NCBI RefSeq assembly: GCF_964355755.1 | Contig: NC_092673.1 | Span: forward strand, 24,123,001-24,187,000 | DNA length: 64,000 bases | From: Antedon mediterranea | Lineage: Eukaryota; Echinodermata; Crinoidea; Comatulida; Antedonidae | Reading direction: 5' to 3' | Shown: piece after piece, positions 14,001 to 25,752 of the stretch | How the letters are laid out: every line of letters starts with the position of its first letter | Numbering within the stretch: position 1 is the stretch's first letter | The notes under the pieces: model-generated | Told to the model about the DNA's origin: nothing | Databases searched by the model: none | Seen by the model: only the letters and a program-made list of their open reading frames with translations | Program-made: the position numbers and the translations under genes

Positions 14001-17000
14001 AATATGCGCACTGACAGATTCATAAGGAGCATCCAATCAACTAGACGATTTCGGTTTAATGCTTTTAAAAAGAACAACATTGTGTGTCATATTGACTTAC
14101 TGTATGTTTCCATACGTGTTTCATCCAAAAATAGTATTATTATTATTATTATTAACATTGGATGATAATAAAAAAAATTGTGCAAAAATTGAATATCGTA
14201 ACATTTTTAATACACTTTTAGATTACAACACTGAACTGCTCTGGCACAACACAAAGTTTGTGTTTGTTTGGTTTTTTTTTTTACCACCATGGCCATAGTT
14301 TATAATACAAGATCCTTCAACAACAAATAAAATATTGACCCACTAGCATGTTTTGTTTGCATACATTATGTTTTTATGAGTGTTGTTAAAGAAAGATGAA
14401 GAAAAACACAAACAATTAGATTATAGATTTTAGTGTACGCCTCTACTGAAAGCAGTTTTCATAAAAAATGTAATTATTGGAATCTGAAATATCATCTGCG
14501 ATGAACACTGCACAAGACATTGAAAATAATTAGTACAAAAAACAACAATTGAGTTTAAATCCAAACATTAGGTGTAGTATTAGTACAACTGAGAGAGCAT
14601 AAATGATGATAGTGGAGTTGTGGCTTGGTGGTTATGATGCTTGGTGGTTATGATGCTTTGCTACCAATATAAGAGTCCTGGGTTCAAGTCATGTCAGTTT
14701 CAGGACAACAAAATGAGAAATTATATCTTCACTCCCCAAAAATACTGTTTATTTACAGCATCTTGTGTACATATGTTTGTCGTGTGAACATGATTAATTT
14801 CTAAATATACAGTATAAAAACCAAATTATCCCACTCGTTTATAAACATTTTCAAATAGCGCTTTACACTTATTTTACGATTGTTCTTTCCAATACCGAAG
14901 TTTCAGAACTATCCCATTTTCATTATTATCACCAAGTCAGATAGCATCTAAAAATGTATGTTGAACAACAGTAGACAAGTCACGGTATCTACTAATGGGT
15001 TGCTGTTTGTTGTCAGTTTAATTATCATTTCTGCGTTTCAATAAATGTCAACATTTATTAGGACTTTACAAATTATGAATGCGAACCTCAATCTCAGAGG
15101 TCCGATTCATTAATATGTGCATGAACAAATCCATCACTTTCAATAACTGTCGTTTAGTTGCCATAGCAACATTATAGGTAAATATCTTAAAGTGGCTTTC
15201 AAAGTACAGACCATAAAAATAATAGGTCGATGTGGGCATATTAAAAAACATCCTGATTTCGCTCATTTGATTGGCTGATGAAATATAGCTAGAAGACAAG
15301 TCTAGTATAAAAAACGCATACATTTCAAAGTACTATGTGTTTGATTGATGGTTTGTTTGAGATAGCTTTAAGAAGATGCGCTTTATATCTCTAGACCAGA
15401 TCACTAGCCAGGCATTCATAGCTCTAGACCAGATCACTAGCCAGGCGTTTATAGCTCTAGACCAGATCACTAGCCAGTTGTTTATAGCTCTAGACCAGAT
15501 CACTATCCAGGCGTTCATACTGTAGCTCTAGACCAGATCACTAGCCAGGCGTTTATAGCTCTAGACCAGATCACTAGCCAGGCGTTTATAGCTCTAGACC
15601 AGATCACTAGCCAGTTGTTTATTGCTCTAGACCAGATCACTACCCAGGCGTTTATAGCTCTAGACCAGATCACTAGACATGCGTTTATAGCTCTAAAGAC
15701 CAGATAACTAGCCAAGCGTTCATAGCTCTAGACCAGATCACTAGACAGGCGTTTATATCTCTAGACCAGATCACTAGTCAGGCGTTTATAGCTCTAGACC
15801 AGATCACTAGAAAAGGCATTCATAGCTCTAGACCAGATCACTAGCAAAGCGTTCATAGCTCTAGACCAGATCACTAGCCAGGTGTTTATAGCTCTAGACC
15901 AGATCACTAGCCAGTCGTTTATAGCTCTAGACCAGATCACTAGACAGGCATTTAATAGCTCTATACCAGATCACTAGCCAGGCGTTCATAGCTCTAGACC
16001 AGATCACTAGCCAGTCGTTTATAGCTCTAGACCCGATCACTAGACAGGTATTTAATAGCTCTATACCAGATCACTAGCCAGGCGTTCATAGCTCTAGACC
16101 AGATCACTAACCAGTCGTTTATAGCTCTAGACCCGATCACTAGACAGGTATTTAATAGCTCTAGACCAGATCACTAGCCAGTCGTTTATAGCTCTACACA
16201 AGATTACTAGTCAGATGTTTATAGCTCTAGACCAGATCACTAGACAGGTGTTTAATAACTCTAGACCAGATCACTAGCCAGGCATTTAATAGCTCTAGAC
16301 CAGATCACTAGCCAGGCATTCATAGCTCTAGACCAGATCACTAGCCAGGCATTTAATAACTCTAGACCAGATCACTAGCCAGGCATTTAATAGTTCTAGA
16401 CTAGATCACTAGCCAGGCATTTAATAACTCTAGACCAGATCACTAGACAGGCATTTAATAGTTCTAGACCAGATCACTAGCCAGGCATTCATAGCTCTAG
16501 ACCAGATCACTAGCCAGGCATTTAACAACTCTAGACCAGATCACTAGCCAGGCGTTTAATAACTCTAGACCAGATCACTAGCCAGGCATTTAATAGTTCT
16601 AGACTAGATCACTAGCCAGGCATTTAATAACTCTAGACCAGATCACTAGCCAGGCATTTAATAACTCTAGACCAGATCACTAGCCAGGCATTTAATAACT
16701 CTAGACCAGATCACTAGCCAGGCATTTAATAACTCTAGACCATATCACTAGCCAGGCATTTAATAACTCTAGACCAGATCACTAGCCAGGCATTTAATAG
16801 TTCTAGACTAGGGTCGTGTTCGTACGGTGGTTAAAATAAGCGCTTAATTTCACCCATGCCTCGGGTTATAAATTGAGCGTTGTTCGTACTTGAAATATTT
16901 AACCGCTTAAATGCTTAATCGACGAATCACAAACCGGAAATTACGTTTTAAGGTCAGTTGTCTTTACAACCTACGACCCCATTTTCGCACGCTAGTTTCG

Positions 17001-20000
17001 TGTTGTATATTTTTTACTCGCGATCTTTCTTTACAATAACAATTACTTGCTACCTTTTACACTGCTTATCCTTGCGACAAACCTTATGCCTCTTAACGCC
17101 GATAATCCTGCCGAAATATGCCTTCTCCTGACAACCATTATTTTACTCATTGACGAAGAATTTGAGCCCAATGTTACACGACGGAAACACCACCGACCAG
17201 CGGCTCCCCGACCAGCTAGGCCTACTAAGCGGTCTACACCAACAAGGACAGCACCAGCTGACGATCGCTCTCGAAGCGTGTATGGAAGAGCTTCGTAGGA
17301 TAAATGACGGGCCTAGGCAGCGAACGTTTGTCAAAATTTGACACATTGCCTCTATCGGAGATTTATTATCCTCGAAGGCCGAGTATAATTGGATTATCGC
17401 TGAAATAACCTGCAAATTTGGTGAACATTTTACCTCGAATTTTTTGTAGCCTGAGGCAAAAGTTAATTGGATCACGCGAACGGAAATCGGGAATAAGCTG
17501 GTATTTTCAACCCCTACGAACAGGCCCTTAATCACTAGCCAGGCATTTAATAACTCTAGACCAGATCACTAGACAGGCATTTAATAGTTCTAGACCAGAT
17601 CACTAGCCAGGCATTCATAGCTCTAGACCAGATCACTAGACAGGTATTTAATAGCTCTAGACCAGATCACTAGCCAGGCATTAATAGCTCTAGAGCAGAT
17701 CACTAGACAGGCATTTAATAGTTCTAGACTAGATCACTATCCAGTCGTTTATAGCTCTAGACCAGATCACTAGCCAGGCATTTATAGCTCTAGAGCAGAT
17801 CACTAGACAGGTATTTAATAGCTCTAGACCAGATCACTAGCCAGGCATTAATAGCTCTAGAGCAGATCACTAGACAGGTATTTAATAGTTCTAGACTAGA
17901 TCACTATCCAGTCGTTTATAGCTCTAGACCACATCACTAGCCAGGCATTCATAGCTCTAGACCAGATCACTAGCCAGGCGTTTATAGCGCTAGACCAGAT
18001 CACTAGACAGGTATTTAATAGCTCTAGACCAGATCACTAGCCAGGCATTAATAGCTCTAGAGCAGATCACTAGACAGGCATTTAATAGTTCTGGACTAGA
18101 TCACTATCCAGTCATTGATAGCTCTAGACCAGGATCACTAGCCAGGCATTTATAGCTCTAGACCAGATCACTAGCCAGGCATTTATAGCTCTAGATCACA
18201 GAGCTAAAATACAATTATCAATGAAAGTGGTGGCATTTTATTAAAAGGTTAAAATTGAAAACGTACAGTATAATGTATTTTTATCTATATAAAACCCATT
18301 TTTGTCAAGGCAAATTTTGAAAATTGCAATATGAAGGGAGAAAAGTACACAGCGCTTTATCATTAACATTTTTAGACCCTTGGTTTCTCCTATTTCAAAA
18401 TGGATTTATCAGTTTCACTGTTTGTATTATTTAAAAAAAAGATTCAATGAGTTGACTAAAAAACAAGCTAATTTCAATTATTTATAGATACCAGAAATGA
18501 TCTCATAAGAAAATAATCAAACAAATGATGCTTTAATGACTCTATTTACTCCAGATACTAATGGGTCCATTTTGTGTGTCAAATACATACATGTATTTCT
18601 ATCATCACATATAGTTATACCTGCCTTAATGGTGCATAATGTGAATCCTTGATTACTATTGATTGAAGCTAGATGGGGCCACTGTAATCATTGACTTCGT
18701 AAATGGTGGGAACCTTTTATTAGCAGTTCGCCGGATGTGAAATAAGATCTTCATGTACGTCACACTCTTATTGGTTCTAGTATAGCATGTCGGATTTAAT
18801 TGTAAATTAATTAGACATGCATCCAATGTGTATGATTCAAAGTAAATGAATGAAATATAGACAGTACTATAGAACCCCCGGGGGGTTCACTTGTATATAA
18901 ACCAAACGGGGGGGTGCAGCAGCCACTTCAAGACATGAGGCACTTGCGCTACCTGTTTTACTGAAAAATACTACGAACTTGAACTACCATTTACCAAAAT
19001 CCAGTGTTCTCTAAAAAGACGGCAGAAACAAGGCCACGCCAGAGAGGGGGCAAAATTTATACTGGTTCCCAGCATGATCTGATCATGAAAAAATCACGAA
19101 CGTGTTTTGAAAGTTTATCGCGCATCCGCGGGGTGCATGACGACGACAATGATCAAGAGTGGTCACAGTTGAATGATTTTGTCCTAGGCTGGATGTTTCG
19201 TGTTCTTCTGCTGATGCGAAAAACTCTAGGCCTATTCAAAGGTATTTAGCGATGGGCTTATAGCATCCAGTATGCTAAAATACCTGCAAAATTTGGCGAT
19301 AAATCGTGACATTTTGACACGGGTAGGCGGGCTAGGGACTTAAACTACTAATTTCACCCTGTCATTTACCACACTTGTGCTACCAACTCTTCATATTTTC
19401 CCACACTTGTGCTACCAGGCCCTCGAAAATATACCCGTAAATGTGGCACCTCCCCGTATGGAAATATTTAAGAGTGACCCCCCCGGGATAGAACCCCACT
19501 TTGGAACTCCCCTATTCAGGGAAGACTATATTCTGGGATAGTCATAATTTACAACTCCCTGGTCCTTTTAGGGAACACTTTATTGGGTCATGTTCTACTG
19601 TATTCAACCTGGCCCAATTTTGTTGGTTTTCAGTCAGTTCCCAATAATAAAAAATATAGGAAGATTCATTGGACATTATTTTGTTTTAAGGAGATGTTAC
19701 TGTTGTTACATAGTTACAGCCCAACATTTAAAAGATGAAAATAAGACTTAAGAGGTTTCAGAACATCTAAAACTGAATTATATTTATAAAAAAATTGCAA
19801 ACAAGATAATCATCAAATGTTTTCTCATTATCTCTCAAATTTGCATCCTCTCTGTAATGTCTGAAATAAGATCACTCATAGAAAGCACTTAAATTTTTCA
19901 ATACACAAAGATAGCAGTAGTACCTCCACAGAATATAGTATTACAATGCACTGTGACTACTATTGATTTCTACTTCCAAAATGGGTGCCAAAATCAATGT

Positions 20001-23000
20001 TCAGTGAATCGCTAAACTGTGAAATACCAATATATTGTATTATATAATACCATGTGTGTGCATTCAATGATACCATTCACAGTTTTTAAAGTGTAAATAG
20101 GAGCTAAATAATAAGATAAACAATCATTTAAATGTTAATGTATACACTATTTGTAACCTTGACAGTAGAAAAATAATGAACTGCTAGACAGTATTGTTAA
20201 ACACTATAAACAGTTTGAGCTATTGAACGAACAAAATACAGGTAACAATAGCTCATTAAATTGTTAATGTACAGTATGTATATATTTAAAGCATTTGGTC
20301 TTTCAGAAAGTATGAATTTTAGCCAACCTATGTCAACTATGCCTCATCGTAAAGGGTCTTTAATTATTTCTACCACACCATTTCCCCTATTTTATTTATT
20401 GCCATTTCTACCCTTCTATTTTCTACATCCTTGATAAAGGATCCTAAATAAAATATGTTACGACTCAAGTGTAGGCTTTTTCCAGACATAATAAAGAAAA
20501 GAGCTCTGTATTTTTTTTGTCCACTTGTTAAACAAACAGATACCACTTCACAATATGTTGGCTTGTAAATGTTTAACCTTTTCAGTTTTTGTAACTGTAT
20601 TACTTTAGGTTAATACTGAACTTATTTGAAGTACTCTCATTACAACTGCCATATGCTGAACCTTTATGCTACATACTTACCTATTTTAAAGAATGTTTAT
20701 GAGAATGGGAATACAATTTTCATATGAATTGACCGGACATAGCTTGGTTTCATCAAATAAAAAAAAAACGTCAGGCTTTCAACTTTTGAACATCGCACAT
20801 GAATTCCCAAAAAGTTATTCTAAAATTATTTAAATTTAAAGGCAATGTTTTCTTCTTATAATTTCTATTTAAGAAAAAACTAAACTGTACTTATTTTTTA
20901 TTTAATTTTTTTTTTTTTTTTCTCAATCTCTCTTCTCAATAGTTAGCTTGTCTATTTTTAGGTCTTCTCCCCTCAATCTTTTTTTATTGTTGAATTGAAC
21001 TATTATTTTGTAAACCAATTATTGAATTATTTTGTTAAAGTAATCTGGGGTCACTATCATACAAACCTCCTAGTTTTCTGAGACCCTAATTCAACAAGTT
21101 TTTGAATCATTGTACATACTATTATTATTTTATTTGTGATTTGATGTATACATATTTTTTGTATTTGAGGTCTGGCATATTTTGTCTTACCTTTTTTGCG
21201 CCAAGTTTAATGGCTTTTTCTTCCGCTGCTTTGAAGTCATCGTCTTGACCTACATTTGCCTGTAATCATTAAATATTTCACAACTAAAAGTTTGCAATTA
21301 GATAAGAATCCAAATTAGTAAAATAACTGAAAACATGGCAATGCTATGGAATGGATCTCAATGGAAATATAAATAAAACAAGCAATAATCAAAATGATGC
21401 AAATAACTTTTAAGCTGGGTTTATATCGACATGGAATGCAACTTATCTCAATTAAACTCAACTGAAATGAACAAGTAAAGTGCAACAGCGCTTTTGCCAT
21501 ATTTCGAGCTGATTTTGGCTAGTCGTGGTATGCTCAAAGCAATATGTAGTTATTTATGAACCAGTCTTCCATGTCAGGGCCGTAGCCAGGGGGTAGTCAA
21601 GGGGGGGTTCGGACACTAAATATTTGGGTCAACCCCCCCCCCCTGGGGGTGGGGCCTGATGCGAAGCGAATTTTGTTAAATGACACCCCTAGATGGCCGG
21701 AAAAGACACTCTCGTGCAGCATGCTACCAATGAGCAAAAAGATCGTACTTTTTTCCTCCTTCTCAAACACGTCGATAATTTAAAGGACGATAACTATTTG
21801 TTGCCGTATGTTAGATGCGCGTGCTCTGTGCGGAACCGCCGATTGTTTGATCATTTACTCCGTATTTTGTTTTGCGTTCAAGTTCAATGCGAACGTACAT
21901 CTAGGAGCAGCCCCGAAAAAAGCACACTGGTTGAAGGCAAATGCTATTTGCTAGCTCTATCTATAATATTTATTTACAGCAATTTGTTGAGGAATATAAA
22001 TAGAAATAGAAAAAAATAATCGGATGCCATAATGTGAACTACAGTACATGATACCATAGATATTATAGTGTAATATATTAATATTCACTATAATCTTCTA
22101 TGATACATTATACTTCATAGTAACACATAAATACTGATGTACGTCGGAAGGCTATATACTTTATGCATGCTGCCTGACTGCCAGTGATCTAAACAATTAT
22201 AGGTACGCAGTTGTCTGGCGGTGTCCTTTGTACGAATCGTCCGTGCCCCAGTTCGCTATGAGACGCGTCAATATCATGTTACATGCAGGGACCAAACATT
22301 TATTTTTCAGGTTAAAATCGGCAATTCATTTGCAGCTTTTAGAAATTTACAGACATGTATCGCTAGTTGACGCTCATACAGAGAAGAAGGTTCACGAACA
22401 AGTTTACGAATTTTTCAATTTACAAACAACTTTTTGTACTGTGGGGCACGTATTTGGAGGATTTTTGGAGATGAGGGTGAGGTATTGGGCATGTCGGGGA
22501 TGGGGGTTCGCAGTCGGTTAAGGGGGGTTCGCTGTAAAGGGGGGGTTCGCCCGAACCATAAAAACCCCCCCTGGCTACGGGCCTGCATGTCAACATTTTA
22601 AAACCACCCACCCAACAAAATTTATTTTAAAACACTTACTTATTTATTCAAATTGTACATTTTTAACTATTTCCAAAACCAAAGCATTTTCCCCGACTTG
22701 AAATCACTGAATTGGATTCACATACATTCCCATAACTTTCCCCAATTGATTGCACAAAGGAGGCTTATTCACTTTTTTTTTAGTTGAATAGGTATAAGAG
22801 TTAAATACAAAAGATTACCTGCTTCTTTTGTAATACTGTATTTTTTTAATACAGTTGTGTGTGTATTAAAAATTAGCAAAAACAGTTGAAAAAATGCATA
22901 CTTTTATTATAATTGTTATGATTATAAATTAAATTCTCATTATTCCCGACAATGGTTTTTTTTGTATTATTATAATCTGCTATTATATTATAATGAATTA

Positions 23001-24242
23001 CCAGAGGCAATGTGTTAGCTATTGCACCTGTTATAAGGAGACAGATAACATTCCATACGTTTTTCTATGTTAATAAATTTTGCATTCATAATGTACTGAA
23101 ATATGCAGTCATTTTATCATTGGCTTGGTTTAGTCACCATGCGAGTATGTATTGTACTACCCTATTCTACAGTTCTAAATCTGTCTACACTATTCAATTC
23201 AATTCAATTTCTTTATTGCTGCAAATGCCATCAAGGGCTAATATCCGCTTAAACACACTTCATCATAGAAACATAATTATACATATTTACATTTAAATTA
23301 TAGTCATTACTACTGTAGTAGTTATTATAATTTTAGATTGAAGTTTATTATGTGACAAAAAAAGTGTGACATGCCAAAATTTGATAGTGAGTTGCCCAAA
23401 AATGGAAGTGATATGACATCATCATGTCCATATATGGGAACATAACATAAGTTTGATAGTGTACAAAAAGCTTAAGGGTGGTTTGTGCTGTATTCTGAAA
23501 TATTTAATAATAAACATTTATATTTTTTTTAAATTACAGTTAACACATTAAGTTATAAAAAATGAAAATAAATGTAAATGTAAAATCAATTGTTAAATTT
23601 AAAAATGATATAGCTCTGAGTTTGAAACATATTTATAATTTTTATTTACACTTTTTATAATCCTGTAGCAATTTCATAAAAAAATATGTGGAGAAAATAT
23701 CCCTTAAAATGTCTGGCTATGGATTTACTATGTAATCTTAATTTCCTGGTTAGCAGCGCTTGTAAAATAGTAGACCAGACATAAAAAGTTGTGTATTTTA
23801 AGATTATATTGCATACGGGAAAACTAAAAAATTCATCATCAAAGTGCTTCCAGCTTCCAGCGATCCAGATAAACACTTATGTTTTTTTTTTAAATTAGTA
23901 AATAATTATTTTAGAATTAAAACAATTTTTTTTTATAATTTGGTTTTATTGCAATTACTTTTATTTCTTGTGAATATTTGTAGACACCAACACACCTCCA
24001 AAATGATTGGTGGACAAAATAATCAGACACCAAATTAAAATATTTATTATAGGCCTAGTGTAAATATTATAAATATATAAAAAATAAAATAAAAAATAGT
24101 AAATTACCATGTAACAGACAACATCATAGCTCTGTTCCAGAAGCCAGACCAATATACAGGACGTATCAAGGCCACCACTGTAGGCTAGAACCACGGTACG
24201 GTTACCATCTGCACGCGATTTCTTTGAGTTTGGTTCAGCCAT
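5044..24242 (-). CDS. ASS1: argininosuccinate synthase, complete, 11 coding exons
   Basis: Condenses citrulline and aspartate with ATP to argininosuccinate (urea cycle and arginine synthesis; normally cytosolic, homotetrameric). Coding exons in transcript order, all minus: 24242-24108, 21259-21191, 12318-12130, 9911-9855, 8705-8529, 8152-8062, 7821-7737, 7042-6904, 6194-5980, 5724-5659, 5104-5044. They total 1,284 nt, giving 427 residues plus TAA; human ASS1 has 412. All introns are GT-AG and all phases fit. The N-type ATP PP-loop AYSGGLDTS is at residues 20-28. The second family signature [13 protein letters not shown] starts at residue 127 and is cut by an intron after [34 protein letters not shown] and YNEELVSMNV are conserved. 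The N-terminus is about 7 residues longer than the mammalian protein and the C-terminus ends in NNGS. The ATG at 24242 is the only one giving the PP-loop at the usual distance. The first two introns are large (2.8 and 8.9 kb) and repeat-filled. The first non-coding exon was not located. Confidence 0.97.
6329..6666 (+). repeat. 44-bp minisatellite, about 8 copies
   Basis: Nearly identical tandem copies of a 44-bp unit (AGAGTGGGTATCCTCACACC followed by CACTCCAGGGTTGTTATCTGCCTC), with one shortened copy near the left. Each unit contains the inverted pair GAGTGGGT / ACCCACTC around TATCCTCAC, so each can fold. It sits in the ASS1 intron between coding exons 8 and 9. It is very homogeneous, so recently expanded. 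Reading frames of 91-128 codons here are repeats, not genes. Confidence 0.95.
6689..6811. repeat. hairpin MITE, family A (copy 4)
   Basis: Ends TAAAGCTCAGTCTACACTAT and GTGTAGACAAAGCTTA, directly after the 44-bp minisatellite and inside the same ASS1 intron. Confidence 0.8.
7452..7660. repeat. palindromic MITE-like element
   Basis: Inverted arms: GGCGACGCCATT...GCATGGAGCAGTGC near 7470-7500 pairs with the complement of GCGCGCTACTCCATGG...AATGGCGCCACC near 7610-7640. The loop holds a second imperfect inverted pair (CCTATAGAGGG / CCCCCTATAG). It lies in the ASS1 intron after coding exon 7. Confidence 0.6.
8345..8406. repeat. hairpin MITE, family A (copy 5, left half only)
   Basis: Left arm TGCTCTGTCTACACTATCAA continues to the central ATATATGGACA and then stops; the right arm is missing. 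In the ASS1 intron between coding exons 5 and 6. Confidence 0.7.
10022..10151. repeat. MITE, family E (copy 1)
   Basis: Ends TACAGTAGAATCC and GGTTCTACTGT are inverted repeats around a 130-bp non-coding body. Related ends occur at 18861, 38467, 51338 and 59852. Confidence 0.65.
10753..11470 (+). repeat. diverged tandem duplication, about 358-bp period
   Basis: The word GGTGAAATTAC at 10753 and 11111 opens two diverged copies. Both later carry a TGGCCAT...TGTCACAAC segment, then ATGAATTCATATCTACA and a CATTCTGAAGA-like segment. Non-coding; part of a larger AT-rich element reaching the hairpin at 12073. In the ASS1 intron between coding exons 3 and 4. Confidence 0.65.
12073..12104. repeat. perfect 13-bp-arm hairpin 26 bp from ASS1 exon 3 donor
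   Basis: TAGGTGATCATTT pairs perfectly with AAATGATCACCTA across a 6-base loop. It could be the 3' hairpin of a Helitron-like element, since CCTAAT follows, but the Helitron call is speculative. Confidence 0.6.
12809..13164. mobile_element. terminal-inverted-repeat element, non-autonomous
   Basis: GGGCAATTTACACAGACGAG at the left end is matched by CTCGTCTGTGTAAATTGGCC at the right end (about 20 bp, one or two mismatches). The 355-bp body has no transposase. It lies in the ASS1 second coding intron. Confidence 0.7.
13562..13679 (-). repeat. 5S rRNA-derived sequence (5S-type SINE head or 5S pseudogene)
   Basis: The minus strand reads like 5S rRNA for about 118 nt: CCGGTTCTCGTCAGATCACC, GAAGTTAAGCGATGTTGGGC, CTGGTTAGAGCTTGGATGGG, AGACCATCTGGGAATA and GGGTGCTGTA in the right order and spacing. 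This includes the internal A-box and C-box of the type 1 pol III promoter. Substitutions throughout, and no T-run terminator after GCTGTA, argue against a functional gene. About 20 bp of its 5' end is duplicated at 13684-13701. A non-5S body (about 13380-13560) follows downstream, as in SINE3-class elements. Confidence 0.75.
14610..14815 (+). repeat. tRNA-derived SINE-like repeat
   Basis: An A-box-like TGGCTTGGTGGTTA (with a local duplication GCTTGGTGGTTATGAT) and a B-box-like GGGTTCAAGTC are about 50 bp apart. A body ending in CAGCATCTTGTGTACAT follows; a similar tail is seen near 8420. The cloverleaf is degenerate. Confidence 0.45.
15380..16810 (+). repeat. 33-bp minisatellite, left block (about 43 copies)
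   Basis: Tandem copies of a unit around AGCTCTAGACCAGATCACTA plus GCCAGGCGTTTAT, with 32-35-bp period and point variants (GCGTTTAT, GCATTTAATA, TCGTTTAT). Higher-order blocks of two to four variant units repeat toward the right. It lies in the 8.9-kb ASS1 intron. Minus-strand frames with a repeated [10 protein letters not shown] peptide are by-products. Confidence 0.97.
16811..17527. mobile_element. Harbinger-like non-autonomous insertion in the minisatellite
   Basis: A 717-bp segment unrelated to the satellite interrupts it cleanly. Left end GGGTCGTGTTCGTACGG and complemented right end GGGCCTGTTCGTAGGGG are imperfect inverted repeats starting GGG. The flanks carry CTA (16808-16810) and TTA (17528-17530), compatible with the 3-bp TWA target duplication of PIF/Harbinger. 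A plus-strand frame reads [10 protein letters not shown] followed by an Arg/Pro-rich stretch, weakly like the N-terminus of Harbinger transposases. There is no DDE domain, so this is a deletion derivative. Confidence 0.6.
17528..18197 (+). repeat. 33-bp minisatellite, right block (about 20 copies)
   Basis: Continues the array after the insertion with the same CTAGACCAGATCACTAG core. A block GCATTAATAGCTCTAGAGCA / GACAGGTATTTAATAG / TATCCAGTCGTTTATAG recurs several times, showing higher-order duplication. Confidence 0.95.
18861..19602. repeat. family E MITE interrupted by another element
   Basis: Left ACAGTACTATAGAACC and right GGTCATGTTCTACTGTA are family E ends, separated by the 611-bp element at 18877-19487. 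The remaining body (GGGAAGACTATATTCTGGGA and TTTTAGGGAACAC) resembles family E sequence. Confidence 0.5.
18877..19487. mobile_element. terminal-inverted-repeat element with 8-bp target duplication
   Basis: Left CCCGGGGGGTTCACT and complemented right CCCGGGGGGGTCACT are inverted repeats; ACGGGGNGGTG follows in both arms. The flanking direct repeat ATAGAACC is at 18869-18876 and 19488-19495. An 81-codon frame (19004-19249) has no recognisable domain. Size and ends suggest a non-autonomous hAT-like element. Confidence 0.65.
21575..22585. mobile_element. 1.0-kb non-autonomous DNA transposon
   Basis: Terminal inverted repeats CAGGGCCGTAGCCAGGGGG and complemented CAGGCCCGTAGCCAGGGGG, with direct repeat CATGT on both sides. 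Runs of G/C flank the ends internally. Two plus-strand frames of 108 codons (21693-22019) and 97 codons (22228-22521) have no recognised domain and are probably transposase remnants or chance. In the first ASS1 intron. Confidence 0.7.
23174..23475. repeat. hairpin MITE, family A (copy 6), interrupted
   Basis: Left arm CTAAATCTGTCTACACTAT stops at 23194. Family A resumes near 23338 with GAAGTTTATTATGTGACAAA and runs to AAGCTTAAG at 23475. The interior is occupied by the insertion at 23195-23337. Confidence 0.7.
23195..23337. mobile_element. retroelement 3'-tail insertion inside family A copy
   Basis: Begins with (ATTCA)n and TTCTTTATTGCTGCAAATGC, read as the complement of an AATAAAG-bearing LINE or SINE 3' tail with a short TTGAA repeat. 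It interrupts the older MITE. Family not determined. Confidence 0.4.
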
Positions 24243-25752
24243 TTTCAGTAACTGGGCCTATAATGCGGAATACTAAATCCATAACTATATGCTGTAATCT
24301 AATATTGTTATTGTATACAAAGTATATGCTTCCCCAAATTTAGGCAAAATATTCACACACAGGATTCATTCTCACTATCAATCAGTATATATAAAAATCA
24401 CACTTCTCTGTTTCCAATAAATTCTATACCCTAACTGTCCCATGGGACTAATACAACATTATACTCTTTTATCATTTTTGTTTGTTTACCTTGTTATTGA
24501 TACAACACATTGACAAGATTTGTGTTTATTAATGTGTCTCTATTATATAATTATTAATAGACCCCTCATCAGTGTACAGTAGGGCCTATTCATTGTTGTT
24601 GTATCCAGGGAGGATGATGATGCAATACCAATCAATAGCCTACATTCTACAATACATGCATCCAATGCTTTATTGCATCATGCGACATTGTTTATGTATG
24701 AGATTTAACAACGAATTAGTTATTTGTGTGTATTACAATGAATGAACAATTCTAATATGTATGATATTGAACACGCATCATGATCTACAATAACCCCACC
24801 ACAGACAGGTATCAACAAATACACCGGCCGGCTAATGTGTAAACATATCATACAGGCCGGATGCAAAAAAACAACACACAAGAAAACTACTCAAGCAGAA
24901 CGAGTATTTCTCTAAGCCTAGGCAACAACCGCGAAAGAGTGGATCAAAAAAGCATTTAAATTCTGGGTCTGCACACATAAAAACCAAGTAAATGTTAGAG
25001 GATTACTTAATTACACTCTTGTGCAAGTACAAATGCTACATATATGCACTGTTATTACCTAATTATTATTTTATTTAAATGTATACTACTCACTTCGTTT
25101 ACTCTACAACGTACACTGCATGCACACACGGAGTCTTGAGAATGAATGAATGAAAAAAAAAAAGAAAACAAAACGCACGCTGGCTGTGTGTGTGTATTCG
25201 ATCGTCTATTTCCGGCATAACCGGCGCTGTTGTACTTAAAGCCAATCAGGAAAGGGTATGGCCTCCAAAATCCTTGAATTGGTTATGTCATTTAATAAAA
25301 AGTTTTCAAATTTAAAGTTGATTATTATTATCATTTTCAAGTTATTATGGAGGGAAAAAGAATTTCTCTGACAAAACACAGTTACGCAATCTTTTTTTTC
25401 TGTTTTCAACGACCACGTTGGCGCATTATTATTCAGTAGTACTCTCGACGTAATTTTATAAATGTTAGCGTCCACTTCTCTCTCAATGTCTGTCCCTTCC
25501 CCAACCAGCCTACTTAGATTGTTAATGAGATACTATACTGTAAACCTACCTACCTTTATTCCTTTAGAGGAAAATGTTCGCACAGACATGGAATTGTCTC
25601 GCTTTAGTATATAGAATATCACACAACTTACAAAAACACATAACACACATTTGGACAGTACTAAAATATACATAATATATTATTTTTAAAACACCGATTA
25701 GTATTTCTATAATACACGCAGCATTCTCTGATTTAAAAAAATTAATGATGCT
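24243..25752. other. ASS1 upstream spacer
   Basis: Should contain the ASS1 promoter and any non-coding first exon. A minus-strand acceptor (ATTATAG at about 24260) just before the start codon would allow a spliced 5' UTR. A GC-richer patch with a CCGGCATAACCGGCG motif near 25210-25230 is a possible promoter. No TATA box in a convincing position was recognised. Confidence 0.3.

Noticed and set aside
15333-15715. Minus-strand frames with a repeated [10 protein letters not shown] peptide
   Set aside because: Translation of the 33-bp satellite, a multiple of three; no start context, splice sites or flanking coding sequence.
15380-18197. CRISPR-like regular repeats
   Set aside because: Units are directly tandem with no unique spacers, in an intron of a eukaryotic gene.
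21693-22521. 108- and 97-codon frames as genes
   Set aside because: Both lie inside a TIR-bounded transposon, lack a recognisable domain and splice context.
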